Shown piece by piece: positions 1 to 8,428 of a DNA stretch of 50,444 bases (position 1 is the stretch's first letter; every line of letters starts with the position of its first letter). Under the pieces are notes generated by a model. The model had not been told where the DNA came from. It saw only the letters and a program-made list of their open reading frames with translations, and did not search any database. The position numbers were made by a program, and so were the translations under genes. The DNA lies in NCBI GenBank assembly GCA_944391705.1, contig CALXUN010000012.1, forward strand, positions 1 to 50,444, written 5' to 3'. The DNA comes from an uncultured Alphaproteobacteria bacterium. GTDB lineage: Bacteria; Pseudomonadota; Alphaproteobacteria; RF32; CAG-239.

Positions 1-67
1 ATGGGGGGAAAAAGGGATGGGGAAAAAACCAAGGAAAAAATTTTAAAATTGAAAAAAAAAAAAAACG
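1..67. other. Purine-rich low-complexity edge
   Basis: This stretch is almost entirely A and G, with G runs followed by long A runs. It has no coding character. It may be a degraded contig edge or a genuine A-tract upstream of the pseudopilin gene; the sequence cannot distinguish these. Confidence 0.5.
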
Positions 68-121
68 GTTTAGAATGACGCGTAAATCGTATTTGTTTTC
101 TTTGTAATTATGGAGAATTTT

Positions 122-751
122 ATGTGTGAAAAAGGAAGAAGTATGGTCGAAATGTTAGGCGTGCTGGCCATTATCGGGGTTTTGAGTGTCGGTGCTATTT
201 CCGGTTACTCCAAGGCCATGATGAAATATAAGCTTAACAGGCAGACCGAACAAATCGGCAGCATATTAGACTATGTTACACTTTATAATGATGAATTGGA
301 TAGGGAAAACTTTACCTCTCTCAATCTTGTGCGGTTGTTTCAGAAAATCGGTGCCATTCCACAAGAAATGATAAAACCGGAACATCCCAGTTATATTTAT
401 GATATTTTTGACAACCGAATCTTTATTTACCACAATAAAGAAAGCAACGGTATACAATATTTTAGTTTGGAAATAAGTATTGGCAGTTATTCTTATAACG
501 TCTGCTTAAATCTTTTCCAAATGGCAAAACTACGCAGCGCCTTTTTGTGGCAAACACTTTTTTCCAAAACAACTATTGATGGTACTTCTTCGCAATTTGC
601 AAACCGTGTGTTTGGTGATGATTACTGTGTGAATAACTGCCTAAAAGATTTAACTTTAGAAAAAATGCGTGATTTATGTAACGTTTGCGATGATACTAAG
701 ACATGTTACTTTTATTTTCTGTGGAATTATAAACCAAGTGGAAATTCTTAA
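122..751 (+). CDS. Type IV pilin-like (pseudopilin) protein
   Basis: The N-terminus is a class III signal peptide: a short basic leader (MCEKG), a Gly before the predicted prepilin-peptidase cleavage site, Glu at mature position +5 (RSMVE), and a long hydrophobic helix (MLGVLAIIGVLSVGAI). The product (209 aa) should be a membrane-anchored or secreted pilus/pseudopilus subunit. The C-terminus is rich in cysteine (YCxxNCLK, LCxxC, TCYF) and probably forms disulfides. An ATG at 110 is in frame, but a GGAG sits at 112-115, seven bases before the ATG at 122, so 122 is preferred. No pilus assembly genes are nearby. A truncated relative with the same Cys pattern lies at 45773-46114. The gene converges on hdaA with a 4-bp overlap. 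Confidence 0.8.
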   Translation: MCEKGRSMVEMLGVLAIIGVLSVGAISGYSKAMMKYKLNRQTEQIGSILDYVTLYNDELDRENFTSLNLVRLFQKIGAIPQEMIKPEHPSYIYDIFDNRIFIYHNKESNGIQYFSLEISIGSYSYNVCLNLFQMAKLRSAFLWQTLFSKTTIDGTSSQFANRVFGDDYCVNNCLKDLTLEKMRDLCNVCDDTKTCYFYFLWNYKPSGNS

Positions 752-1479
752 AACAATTCCTGCTGGACGTTGGTGTCAAGAGTTTGCATTGCTTCTTTGA
801 CAATCGGGACGGTTATGGCCCGTTTGCGCGCCAACGATATCATATCAATCTCTTCAACCAGCCGGCAGGCATAAGAAAAAGAACGCTGCATATTCTGCAC
901 GATATAATTTAACACTTCCGGCGATATCATAATCTGCCGGTCGTTAAAAAGTTTAACAATGAGCATGGTTAACATTTCATCATCCGGTTCGCCGATGGCC
1001 ACCGTCGGCACCATATTTAAGCGTGATTGCAAATCCGGCAATTTAAAATGCATTCTTGCCGGCGCCGTTTCCGAAGTAAACAAGATATATCCGCCCTCAT
1101 TTTGATACAGATTGAACAAATGAAACAAAGCTTCATTATCGGCTTTGGGCGTCAAATCTTCCACCACCAGGCACGGATTTTCAGCATGAATGCGTACCGC
1201 ATTCCTGTTATTTATCTGGCGGGCGTTTAACAATAAAACCGGAAACGGGCGTTCGGTGCAAGCTGCCGCGTGTTCGGCAAAAACATGCGCAAGATGCGAT
1301 TTTCCGCAACCTTTCGGGCCATACAAAACAAGTGCGAAAAAGGGCCAGTCCGGCCACATTTCCACCGCACGCAAAGCTTCGGCATTGCACTTGGCTGCCA
1401 TAAAATCCTGCCGGCCAAAGTCAGCCTTTGGCTTAAATTTTAACGGAAATTGTTTTATTCTGTCTGCCATCTGTGTCAT
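748..1479 (-). CDS. hdaA: HdaA-type DnaA-related replication regulator
   Basis: This 243-aa protein has the AAA+ region of DnaA (Walker A GPKGCGKSHL; Walker B-like CLVVEDL) followed by a helical lid, and it lacks the DnaA DNA-binding domain IV. That is the layout of Hda/HdaA, which with the DNA-bound beta clamp stimulates ATP hydrolysis by DnaA and limits re-initiation. The N-terminal QFPLKF resembles the clamp-binding peptide at the start of Hda proteins. The start may be the first ATG or the Met at codon 4 (1470), which is better spaced from an AGGG. It lies 8 bp downstream of cckA and is probably cotranscribed. DnaA itself is excluded by length; other DnaA-like ATPases such as DnaC are less likely. 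Confidence 0.85.
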   Translation of the reverse strand: MTQMADRIKQFPLKFKPKADFGRQDFMAAKCNAEALRAVEMWPDWPFFALVLYGPKGCGKSHLAHVFAEHAAACTERPFPVLLLNARQINNRNAVRIHAENPCLVVEDLTPKADNEALFHLFNLYQNEGGYILFTSETAPARMHFKLPDLQSRLNMVPTVAIGEPDDEMLTMLIVKLFNDRQIMISPEVLNYIVQNMQRSFSYACRLVEEIDMISLARKRAITVPIVKEAMQTLDTNVQQELF

Positions 1480-1487
1480 ACCCTGTG

Positions 1488-4091
1488 CTAACGATTTAAG
1501 ACAGAAAATACTTTGTTGGTTAAATCACCCAAACTGTATGGTTTGGCGATAAATTCAAAATCTTCCGAACCGGCCAGCTCGCGGCGGGCTATTTCTTCCG
1601 AATAGCCGGAAGCTAAAATAATCCTGATATCCGGCAGACTTTTTTTAATCTCTTTAGCAAGATCCGCGCCGCTTAAACCGGGCATAACCATATCCGTAAT
1701 CAGCAAATCAAAAACTTCACCGTTTTTCAGCTGTTCCAAGGCATTTTCCGCACTATTGCAGGCTGTTACGGTAAAGCCTTTTTTCTTTAACGCCCGAACC
1801 CCGAAAGCCCGGACCGAATCCTCATCTTCAACAAACAATATTTTCATATCCTGCGGATTAAGCGTTTGTTTTTGGCTGCGCTCTACGGCAGAAACATTCA
1901 AACCGAAAATTATTTTCGGCGGCTGGTTAGCTGATGTTGCCGATGTTAACATCGGGGATTGTTCTTTTTTAAGTTTAACTGCCGGTTGTTCCGCATCTTC
2001 GCCGGCCGTTTCAAAACGCGGCAGATGTATTGAAAACGTCGTGCCTTTACCTACCGTGCTGTCTACCTTGATAAAGCCTTCGGTTTGACGGACAATACCG
2101 TATACCATGGCTAATCCCAATCCGGTTCCCGAACCGACAACATTTTGTTTGGTTGAGAAAAACGGTTCAAAAATACGGGTTAAATTTTCCGGTGGAATGC
2201 CGCAGCCGGTATCCGTAACGCTGATAACGACAAAATCCCCCGGTGCAATTGTATCTGCACCAAACTGATATGGTTCGCTTAAATGTTCCGTCCGGGTTGA
2301 TATGCGTAAAACACCCCGGCCGTTCATGGCATCTTTGGCATTAACCGCCAGATTAATAATAACCTGTGAAAATTGTACCGGATCGACACGGATGAAGCCC
2401 AAATCACTGCCATGGTTAAATTCCAACGTAATTTGTTCGCCTAATATCCGTCTTAACAAATGACTGAGCTCCACAAAATTTTCGGTTACATCTATCCGTT
2501 TGGGCTTCAGCGGCTGCTTGCGTGAAAAAGCCAGAAGCTGGCGTACCAACCCTGCCGCCCGGTTGGCATTTTGTTTAATCTGAATTAAATCGGCAAAAGA
2601 CGGATCGCCGATACCATGGCGCTGTAAAAGCAAATCGCAAAAGCCGATCATGGCCGTTAACAGGTTATTAAAGTCGTGCGCCACACCGCCGGCAAGCTGT
2701 CCCATTGCCTGCATTTTCTGGGCCTGGGCAAATTTTAATTCCAGACTTTTCTGCTCGGTTGTATCATCAAGGTACAAGACCAATCCGTCCAACGTGCTTT
2801 CCCGGGCATGCATCCGCCGCCGGGGAGCCGTATAGATACGGACAATCTTATCCGATTTTAACCGGCTTTCTATTTTGTTGATTTCCCGGGCAGAAACATC
2901 AGCGGCATATTGCTTATATATATCTTGAAGCAGTTTGACGGTCGGCGCCTGAAAAAAACGCTCTATATTGCCATTGTCCGCATCTTGCAGGGAAACTTCC
3001 AGAATTTCTTCCGCTTTACGGTTGGCGCGACAGACTTTACCTTCGCAGTCAACAAACAAAATTCCGCTCGGTGAGGTATTAAACAGCCAGTCAATTTCAT
3101 CAAAGGCCGTATTAAGCTTATCGCCCAGCTGTTTGTCGGTTAGAAAATCCCTGACCGTCAGACCGCGGATTTTAATTGCACCGTTTTCCTTAAAATTGTT
3201 TTGCAAAACGAACAATTCCAGATTTTGTGCCTTATCGCCGCCGTTTTCATGAAAAACGGCCGTGCCGGTATAAGACGGCAGATGCGGATTTAATATGCCG
3301 TCATCATAAGCAACCAGATCTTTTAATGATTTTCCAACCAGCTCGTCACGGGAAATTCCCAGCTGGGAAGCAAAACTTTCATTGACATATTCCAACGTAT
3401 AATCGGCGGCCGCAATATAAATTCCCACCGGCATGTGATGAATAAAGTAATGAAGTTTCTTACGCTCTTCTTCAAAAATCTTTTCCATATTTTTGGCAGC
3501 TGTTACATCTTCCAGCGTCCAGAAAAAATATGTTTCTTTTTTTATTTTTTCAATGGAGAACTCTTCTTCAAAAATATCACTTTTTTTAAGATAAATCGGG
3601 CGGATGGCAACATCATACCATTTTTCTTCATCATCTAAAACCAGGCGCAGCGTGATTTTTTCCTTTTTCAAGTTTTTCAAAGCCGACTCCAGTCTTTGAA
3701 AATTCAGCAGATTCTGCCGGTCTTCGGCCAAATTTTTCTGCAGATATTCAAGAACGGACGTATGCTCAAAAAATTTTTGTGCCGGACGGTTTTCAATAAT
3801 TGCCTCGCCGCGGTTATTATCAATTCGGTGCACGACTTCCCGGCTGTTTAAGATTTCATTGGCAAAACCACCATAGGTCAGCGCTTCCTCACTGGCAGAC
3901 ATAATCCGTATGGCCAAAGCAATACACAACACCGTAATCAGCAGAATCAAAACAATAAGGTACAATGAATACTGCGGATAAACAAAAAGCATAAACAAAC
4001 TTAAAGCCAGCGCCACAACCGTATAAACCAGTGCGCTCAGCGTTGCTTCAAGCTGGCGGTCCGGACGATTGGCGGTATTTTTTTTAAGCAT
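1488..4091 (-). CDS. cckA: CckA hybrid sensor histidine kinase/response regulator
   Basis: An 867-aa inner-membrane hybrid kinase. Two membrane segments (about residues 18-36 and 43-62) are followed by PAS-like regions (about 215-310 and 335-440). The HisKA domain has its phospho-acceptor His near 472 (GGVAHDFNNLL). The ATPase domain has N (NLAVNAKDAM), G1 (DTGCGIP) and G2 (GTGLGLAMVYG) boxes. A C-terminal receiver has VEDED and acceptor Asp at about 800 (LLITDMVMPG) and a KPY motif. This order is that of CckA, which phosphorylates ChpT and through it CtrA and CpdR. The linker 700-745 is poorly conserved-looking. It sits between pgm and hdaA on the same strand, 69 bp after pgm. Confidence 0.92.
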   Translation of the reverse strand: MLKKNTANRPDRQLEATLSALVYTVVALALSLFMLFVYPQYSLYLIVLILLITVLCIALAIRIMSASEEALTYGGFANEILNSREVVHRIDNNRGEAIIENRPAQKFFEHTSVLEYLQKNLAEDRQNLLNFQRLESALKNLKKEKITLRLVLDDEEKWYDVAIRPIYLKKSDIFEEEFSIEKIKKETYFFWTLEDVTAAKNMEKIFEEERKKLHYFIHHMPVGIYIAAADYTLEYVNESFASQLGISRDELVGKSLKDLVAYDDGILNPHLPSYTGTAVFHENGGDKAQNLELFVLQNNFKENGAIKIRGLTVRDFLTDKQLGDKLNTAFDEIDWLFNTSPSGILFVDCEGKVCRANRKAEEILEVSLQDADNGNIERFFQAPTVKLLQDIYKQYAADVSAREINKIESRLKSDKIVRIYTAPRRRMHARESTLDGLVLYLDDTTEQKSLELKFAQAQKMQAMGQLAGGVAHDFNNLLTAMIGFCDLLLQRHGIGDPSFADLIQIKQNANRAAGLVRQLLAFSRKQPLKPKRIDVTENFVELSHLLRRILGEQITLEFNHGSDLGFIRVDPVQFSQVIINLAVNAKDAMNGRGVLRISTRTEHLSEPYQFGADTIAPGDFVVISVTDTGCGIPPENLTRIFEPFFSTKQNVVGSGTGLGLAMVYGIVRQTEGFIKVDSTVGKGTTFSIHLPRFETAGEDAEQPAVKLKKEQSPMLTSATSANQPPKIIFGLNVSAVERSQKQTLNPQDMKILFVEDEDSVRAFGVRALKKKGFTVTACNSAENALEQLKNGEVFDLLITDMVMPGLSGADLAKEIKKSLPDIRIILASGYSEEIARRELAGSEDFEFIAKPYSLGDLTNKVFSVLNR

Positions 4092-4122
4092 TGTTCAAGC
4101 CCCGTTTTTTTACAAGCAAGCT

Positions 4123-4161
4123 ATCCGGCCGGTGTTTTTTTACCGGCCGGATTTATTTTTT
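4123..4161 (+). terminator. GC-rich hairpin with T-tract between pgm and cckA
   Basis: A perfect 11-bp stem (ATCCGGCCGGT at 4123-4133, ACCGGCCGGAT at 4142-4152) with an 8-nt loop is followed on the plus strand by a T-rich run to 4161. The T-tract is on the strand opposite to the flanking genes, so it fits a terminator for antisense transcripts. For pgm-cckA mRNA it would be only a stable hairpin and a possible processing site. Confidence 0.6.
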
Positions 4162-5780
4162 TAAGTCGTTACATCGGCTTTGGTTTTTCCGGTACGCCGG
4201 CTGATTTCGGCAATATCCATTGCTGCTTTGGAAAGGTTTTCAAGCATGGCTGCCGGTTCTTCATTTAAGCGCTTTTGCTCGTAAACCTCCAAATAAACGC
4301 GCAAAGTTGCCCCGCTGGTGCCGGTTCCGGACAGGCGGTACACTATTCGCGAACCGTCTTTAAATCTGACAATCAGGCCGTTTTTAGTTGAACTGCCGTC
4401 AACCGGATCGTTATAAACAAAAGGATAAGCTTCGAGAACTTCATAGCCGGCATAAGTTTTGTCGGCAAGCGAAGGCAGTTTTGTTTCCAAATCCGCCATC
4501 AGCTTATCGGCAACCGCGGTGTCAATTCCTTCATAATCAAAACGCAGGTAATAGCTCCGGCCGTATTTTTTCCAGAAATCTTCCGTAATTTCCCGCACGG
4601 ATTTTCCGGTAGCGGCAATAATGCTGAGCCAGAACAAAACAGCCCAGATACCGTCTTTCTCGCGGATATGGCTGGAGCCGGTACCAAAACTTTCCTCACC
4701 GCAGAACGTTACCCGTTTGGAATCCATCAGGTTGCAGAAATATTTCCAGCCGGTCGGTACTTCATAATAACCGATGTTTAAGGCTTTGGCAACTCTTGAC
4801 ACGGCCGTTGAGGTTGCTGCCGACTTGGCAACGCCGTATATGCCGTTTTTATATGCCGGGATATATTTATAGTTGTCGGTCAGAATTGCCAGACTGTCGC
4901 TCGGGGTAACAAAAAACTTACGACCCAAAATCATGTTGCGGTCGCCGTCGCCGTCGTTGGCCGCGCCGAAATCCGGTGCTTCGTCCGAATACATATAATC
5001 CACAAGGCTCTTGGCATAAATCAAATTCGGGTCCGGATGCAGACCGCCAAAATCAGGCTTCGGCACAAAATTCTTTACCGTTCCCTTCGGGGCGCCCAGA
5101 ATTTCTTCAAATATCTTCAGGGCATACGGACCGGTTACGGCGTTCATGGCATCAAAAACCATGGTAAAGCCGTTTTGGAAAAGTTTTTTAATGGCGGCAA
5201 AATCAAAAATGCCCTCCATCATTTCAACATAATCTTTAACCGGGTCAATCACCTCAATTTCCATTTCACCGAGTTTTTGCATACCGGTTTTGCTTAAATC
5301 AATATCCGGTGCCTCAAAAATTTTATATTCGGAAATTTCTCTGGTGCGGGCATAAATGGCATCGCTGATTTGGGAAGAACACTGGCCGCCGCTTTTGGTG
5401 GCATATTTAATGCCGAAATCGCCATTGATGCCGCCGGGGTTATGCGAAGCTGACAAGACCAGGCCGCCGTCGGCATGATTTTTTAACAAAACATTGGAAG
5501 AGGCCGGCGTCGAGATATACCCGTTTTGACCGACAATAAGTTTTTTCATGCCGTTTGCCGCCGCCATTTTTATAATTTTCTGGATAGCCACATCGTTATA
5601 ATAACGCCCGTCGCCGCCCAAAACAAAAGTCTGACCTTTTACGCCGCCGATGGCATCAAAAAGGCTCTGGATAAAGTTTTCGACATAATTGGGCTGAACA
5701 ACTGTTTTGGATTTCTTACGAATACCGCCCGTACCCATTTTCTGGTCGGTATACGGCGTCGTTGAAACAATTTTAAGCAT
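4161..5780 (-). CDS. pgm: Phosphoglucomutase (alpha-D-glucose specific)
   Basis: This 539-aa enzyme of the alpha-D-phosphohexomutase superfamily interconverts glucose 1-phosphate and glucose 6-phosphate, feeding UDP-glucose, glycogen and envelope polysaccharides. The phosphoserine loop is SASHNPGG (Ser112), the Mg-binding loop is DGDGDRN (about 276-282), the sugar-binding loop is CGEESFGTGSSH, and a C-terminal phosphate-binding loop reads RLSGTGTSG. GEESFG and the length are typical of cytosolic PGM1/E. coli Pgm-like enzymes rather than ManB or GlmM. It lies within the minus-strand run dacA-mipZ-pgm-cckA-hdaA. Confidence 0.93.
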   Translation of the reverse strand: MLKIVSTTPYTDQKMGTGGIRKKSKTVVQPNYVENFIQSLFDAIGGVKGQTFVLGGDGRYYNDVAIQKIIKMAAANGMKKLIVGQNGYISTPASSNVLLKNHADGGLVLSASHNPGGINGDFGIKYATKSGGQCSSQISDAIYARTREISEYKIFEAPDIDLSKTGMQKLGEMEIEVIDPVKDYVEMMEGIFDFAAIKKLFQNGFTMVFDAMNAVTGPYALKIFEEILGAPKGTVKNFVPKPDFGGLHPDPNLIYAKSLVDYMYSDEAPDFGAANDGDGDRNMILGRKFFVTPSDSLAILTDNYKYIPAYKNGIYGVAKSAATSTAVSRVAKALNIGYYEVPTGWKYFCNLMDSKRVTFCGEESFGTGSSHIREKDGIWAVLFWLSIIAATGKSVREITEDFWKKYGRSYYLRFDYEGIDTAVADKLMADLETKLPSLADKTYAGYEVLEAYPFVYNDPVDGSSTKNGLIVRFKDGSRIVYRLSGTGTSGATLRVYLEVYEQKRLNEEPAAMLENLSKAAMDIAEISRRTGKTKADVTT

Positions 5781-5882
5781 AATCCTTTTCCTTTCAACCA
5801 GGTTTTCTTTTCAAGTTTAGAGTATTTTGCCCCAAAACATTTTGGAGGTAAAGCAAAATTTATCTGTTCTTCTCCGTAAATA

Positions 5883-6557
5883 TTACTTTTCCGGCCAGAT
5901 AAAAGCGGCAAACCTTTTTAATTCGCGCCGGGCGTACAAATCCGGCAAATCAAACAAGGTTTTCAAGGCCGGCTGATCTTTATCAAGAACCGTTACCCCG
6001 TTTTTTAAGCCTTCGGCATATTCCGCGCGCTGCTGCAACCGCGGTGCCAGCTGGAATCCGAGGATTTTTCCGGCGCTGACAAGTTTGTTAATCTCTTCCG
6101 GAATAAAATTATCATTCGGGCAGACAATCCAGCGAAAAGCGTTTTTACCTAAGGCCGCACGTTTCTTTTTGGCTTCCCATATAAAAGCGGCATACAGGCT
6201 GTCTGCCGCACTGACTGCGTTCAAGCCTTCCGCACCGCGCAAAGGGGTTATCAGGATATCGGCATATTGAAGATATTTCTCTTCCGGTGAATCCAAAATC
6301 AGGACATCACACGTTTTGTTTAATTCTTCAAATGTTTCTTTTTGCAGGGAATAATACGGCGGAACCGGCAGATTATAGTTTTTGTTTAAATTCAAATTAT
6401 AGCGTTTGGCAATAAAAAATGCCAGCGGGCTTTCGGCCGGAGCAGAATCCAATACCGCAGTTTGGTAATCAGCTGCCAGCATAACTGCCAAATGGGCAGC
6501 CAGCATGGTCTTGCCGGTTAATGTATTTACACTGTTGATAACGATAATCTGAGCCAT
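5883..6557 (-). CDS. MipZ-like ParA/MinD-family ATPase
   Basis: This 224-aa protein has a ParA-type start (QIIVINSVNTLTGKTMLAAHLA), a Walker B-like strand (VLILDSP), and a C-terminal stretch resembling MipZ, with ILGFQLAPRLQQRAEYAEGL, then GVTVLDKD and a terminal ARRELKRF helix. MipZ forms bipolar gradients with ParB and inhibits FtsZ in alphaproteobacteria. The P-loop is divergent: the usual KGGxGKTT reads NTLTGKTM, so the N-terminal signature lysine of deviant Walker A motifs is absent while GKT is kept. It is 18 bp downstream of dacA and probably cotranscribed. A generic ParA-like ATPase is the alternative. Confidence 0.7.
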   Translation of the reverse strand: MAQIIVINSVNTLTGKTMLAAHLAVMLAADYQTAVLDSAPAESPLAFFIAKRYNLNLNKNYNLPVPPYYSLQKETFEELNKTCDVLILDSPEEKYLQYADILITPLRGAEGLNAVSAADSLYAAFIWEAKKKRAALGKNAFRWIVCPNDNFIPEEINKLVSAGKILGFQLAPRLQQRAEYAEGLKNGVTVLDKDQPALKTLFDLPDLYARRELKRFAAFIWPEK

Positions 6558-6575
6558 GACTGTTTCCGGATACGG

Positions 6576-7757
6576 CTAGTTTTGAGCATAGGCCGCATTG
6601 GCGCGGTAGGCCGTTACCATACAGGACTGGCCGTTTTTCTTTAGCAAACTGCAAGCCTGCCCGGCAGCAGATTTATCAATTCCGACCAATTTGGAACGAT
6701 ACATTGTTTTGCCTTCAAGCGTAAATTTTTCAATATCAATGCCGCGAAACGCAAATTTTCCGGCCAGCTTGTTTTTCATTTTTTTGGCCTGATTTTCCGC
6801 TTTTCCGTAACTTCCGAACGAGCCGACCTGAATTGCCCAGTTTCCGCCCTTGGAAGGTTTTGCAAGATAGGTTTGAGCCGAAGCCAGTTTTACCGCTTTG
6901 GTTTTAGGAACTGCCCGGCTGATTTCGGCATACAGTTTGCGCGAATCGATGTAATCGGATTTTTCCATTTTATCTAATGCCTTATCCATCATGGCATACA
7001 CAGATTTATCGCGCGTTTGTTGCCGGTCATGTCCCATGGTAACGGCAATAACCCGGTGGCTTCCGCGCCGGGCCGAGGTAACGATATTATACCCGGCGGC
7101 TGCCGTATAGCCGGTTTTCATTCCGTCAGCACCATCAAAATCTTTCAGCAGAAAATTATGCGTTTTATACGTCTTGCCCTCATATTCAAATGACGGAATG
7201 GAAAACCAGGAATAATACTGCGGAAAATGATGATACAATGCCGAAGCCAGAACCGCCATATCGCGGGCAGTGGTTTTTTGCTTTGAATGCTGCAGACCGG
7301 AAGCGTTTTTAAATGTGGTGTTTTTCATGCCCAGCTCTTTGGCAGTCTGCGTCATCAGCACGGCAAAGGCTCTTTCGTCTTTAGCCAGGGCTTCGCCTAA
7401 AACCGTGGCACAGTCATTGGCTGATTTAACAATTGTCCCCAAAACGGCCGTACGGACGTCAATTGTTTTGCCCGGCGTCAACCCGAGCCTTGAGGGTGAC
7501 CGGTTGGCCGCCGTATAAGAAATTTTAAGCTTGTCATCCAGTTTAAGCGTTCCGTTTTCCAAAGCGTTAAACGTAATATACAAAGTCATCAGTTTGGTCA
7601 AAGAGGCCGGATAGCGCCGCTCATCCGCATTATCGGCATAAAGCACGCTGCCGCTTTCGGCATCAATAATAATGGACGAAACGGATGCCCGGGTTTGAGC
7701 AGTCTGAAACAAGACAGCTATGAGTGCTGCGGCAATAAAACCGATATGTTTTATCAT
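6576..7757 (-). CDS. dacA: D-alanyl-D-alanine carboxypeptidase with SPOR domain
   Basis: A 393-aa periplasmic low-molecular-mass penicillin-binding protein that trims the terminal D-Ala from peptidoglycan stem peptides. A signal peptide (about residues 1-24) precedes the S11-family domain: SxxK nucleophile motif SLTK (Ser52-Lys55), SxN motif SAN (112-114) and KTG in DGMKTGYT. The C-terminus (about 310-390) is a SPOR domain (WAIQVGSFGSYGKAENQA), which binds denuded septal glycan and suggests recruitment to the division site. It is the first gene of the minus-strand group that continues with the MipZ-like gene. Confidence 0.93.
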   Translation of the reverse strand: MIKHIGFIAAALIAVLFQTAQTRASVSSIIIDAESGSVLYADNADERRYPASLTKLMTLYITFNALENGTLKLDDKLKISYTAANRSPSRLGLTPGKTIDVRTAVLGTIVKSANDCATVLGEALAKDERAFAVLMTQTAKELGMKNTTFKNASGLQHSKQKTTARDMAVLASALYHHFPQYYSWFSIPSFEYEGKTYKTHNFLLKDFDGADGMKTGYTAAAGYNIVTSARRGSHRVIAVTMGHDRQQTRDKSVYAMMDKALDKMEKSDYIDSRKLYAEISRAVPKTKAVKLASAQTYLAKPSKGGNWAIQVGSFGSYGKAENQAKKMKNKLAGKFAFRGIDIEKFTLEGKTMYRSKLVGIDKSAAGQACSLLKKNGQSCMVTAYRANAAYAQN

Positions 7758-7901
7758 CTTTTTCCCTTCAATATTCTGATTTTTATATGTCTAAAGGTAA
7801 AACGAAAAGTAAAATAAACGGTTAACGACGTTGAAAATATTTGTGCCGGAAGGCATAAAAAAAACGGCGGCAAAATTTTTAACCCGAAAATATATTTTAT
7901 A

Positions 7902-7930
7902 TTGACTTTTGCAAAGAATGTCTGTAAAAG
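7902..7930 (+). promoter_or_regulatory. Sigma-70-type promoter of tRNA-His
   Basis: A -35 box TTGACT (7902-7907) is separated by 17 bp from a -10 box TAAAAG (7925-7930), placing the start a few bases before the tRNA at 7944. Confidence 0.65.
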
Positions 7931-7943
7931 GCAATAAGTCAAC

Positions 7944-8020
7944 GGCGAATGTAGCTCAGTTGGTAGAGCCCCGGTTTGTGGTACCGGTTGTCGTGGGTTC
8001 GAGCCCCATCGTTCGCCCCA
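7944..8020 (+). tRNA. tRNA-His (GTG)
   Basis: A complete cloverleaf. The acceptor stem pairs 7945-7951 with the CGTTCGC before C73, the D arm carries AGCTCAGTTGGTAGAGC, the anticodon stem CCGGT/ACCGG holds a TTGTGGT loop with anticodon GTG, and the T arm carries GGTTCGAGCCCC. CCA is encoded. The extra G at 7944 opposite C73 is the histidine-specific G-1. An own promoter precedes it and an intrinsic terminator follows. Confidence 0.95.
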
Positions 8021-8031
8021 GATTTTAAGTG

Positions 8032-8061
8032 AGACGCTTTACTTTAAGAGCGTCTTTTTTT
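8032..8061 (+). terminator. Intrinsic terminator of tRNA-His
   Basis: The stem AGACGCT (8032-8038)/AGCGTCT (8049-8055) is followed by a run of T to 8061. Confidence 0.85.
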
Positions 8062-8209
8062 ATGCGTAACCATGGCTCGAACCAAGGTTCGTCTGGCTCC
8101 TAAGTGTTGCGAACAAACGCAACACTAAGCCTCTCGCGGTCACTTGATTTGTAACATTTGCCGCGGTCGCTTGCTCCCTTGCAAATTAACAAATCTGCGC
8201 CTGTCGGCG

Positions 8210-8237
8210 AAAAACAACCGGAGCAACGGTTGTTTTT
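8210..8237. terminator. Symmetric hairpin in the repeat spacer
   Basis: A perfect 11-bp inverted repeat AAAAACAACCG (8210-8220)/CGGTTGTTTTT (8227-8237) with loop GAGCAA. A-rich and T-rich arms on both strands make it a possible bidirectional terminator. Confidence 0.55.
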
Positions 8238-8274
8238 CTACTCCAGCCCCATCGTTCGCCCCAGATTTTAAGTG

Positions 8275-8305
8275 AGACGCTTTACTTTAAGAGCGTCTTT
8301 TTTTT
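8275..8305 (+). terminator. Duplicated copy of the tRNA-His terminator
   Basis: The stem AGACGCT/AGCGTCT recurs 243 bp downstream of the first copy and is followed by eight T residues. Confidence 0.75.
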
Positions 8306-8428
8306 ATGCGTAACCATGGCTCGAACCAAGGTTCGTCTGGCTCCTAAGTGTTGCGAACAAACGCAACACTAAGCCTCTCGCGGTCACTTGATTTGTAACA
8401 TTTGCCGCGGTCGCTTGCTCCCTCTTAA

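Larger units (their letters stand above)
8002..8423 (+). repeat. Direct repeat of the tRNA-His 3' end plus terminator and downstream DNA
   Basis: Positions 8002-8179 recur at 8245-8423 with a single extra T in the T-tract. The copied unit starts inside the T arm of tRNA-His (AGCCCCATCGTTCGCCCCA), includes the terminator, and runs through short palindromes such as CGAACC-AA-GGTTCG and AGTGTTGCG/CGCAACACT. A 65-bp spacer (8180-8244) separates the copies. The second copy has no 5' tRNA half, so it encodes no tRNA. Confidence 0.92.

Noticed and set aside
8245..8263. A second tRNA-His
   Set aside because: Only the 3' T-arm and acceptor part is copied; there is no 5' half, D arm or anticodon.
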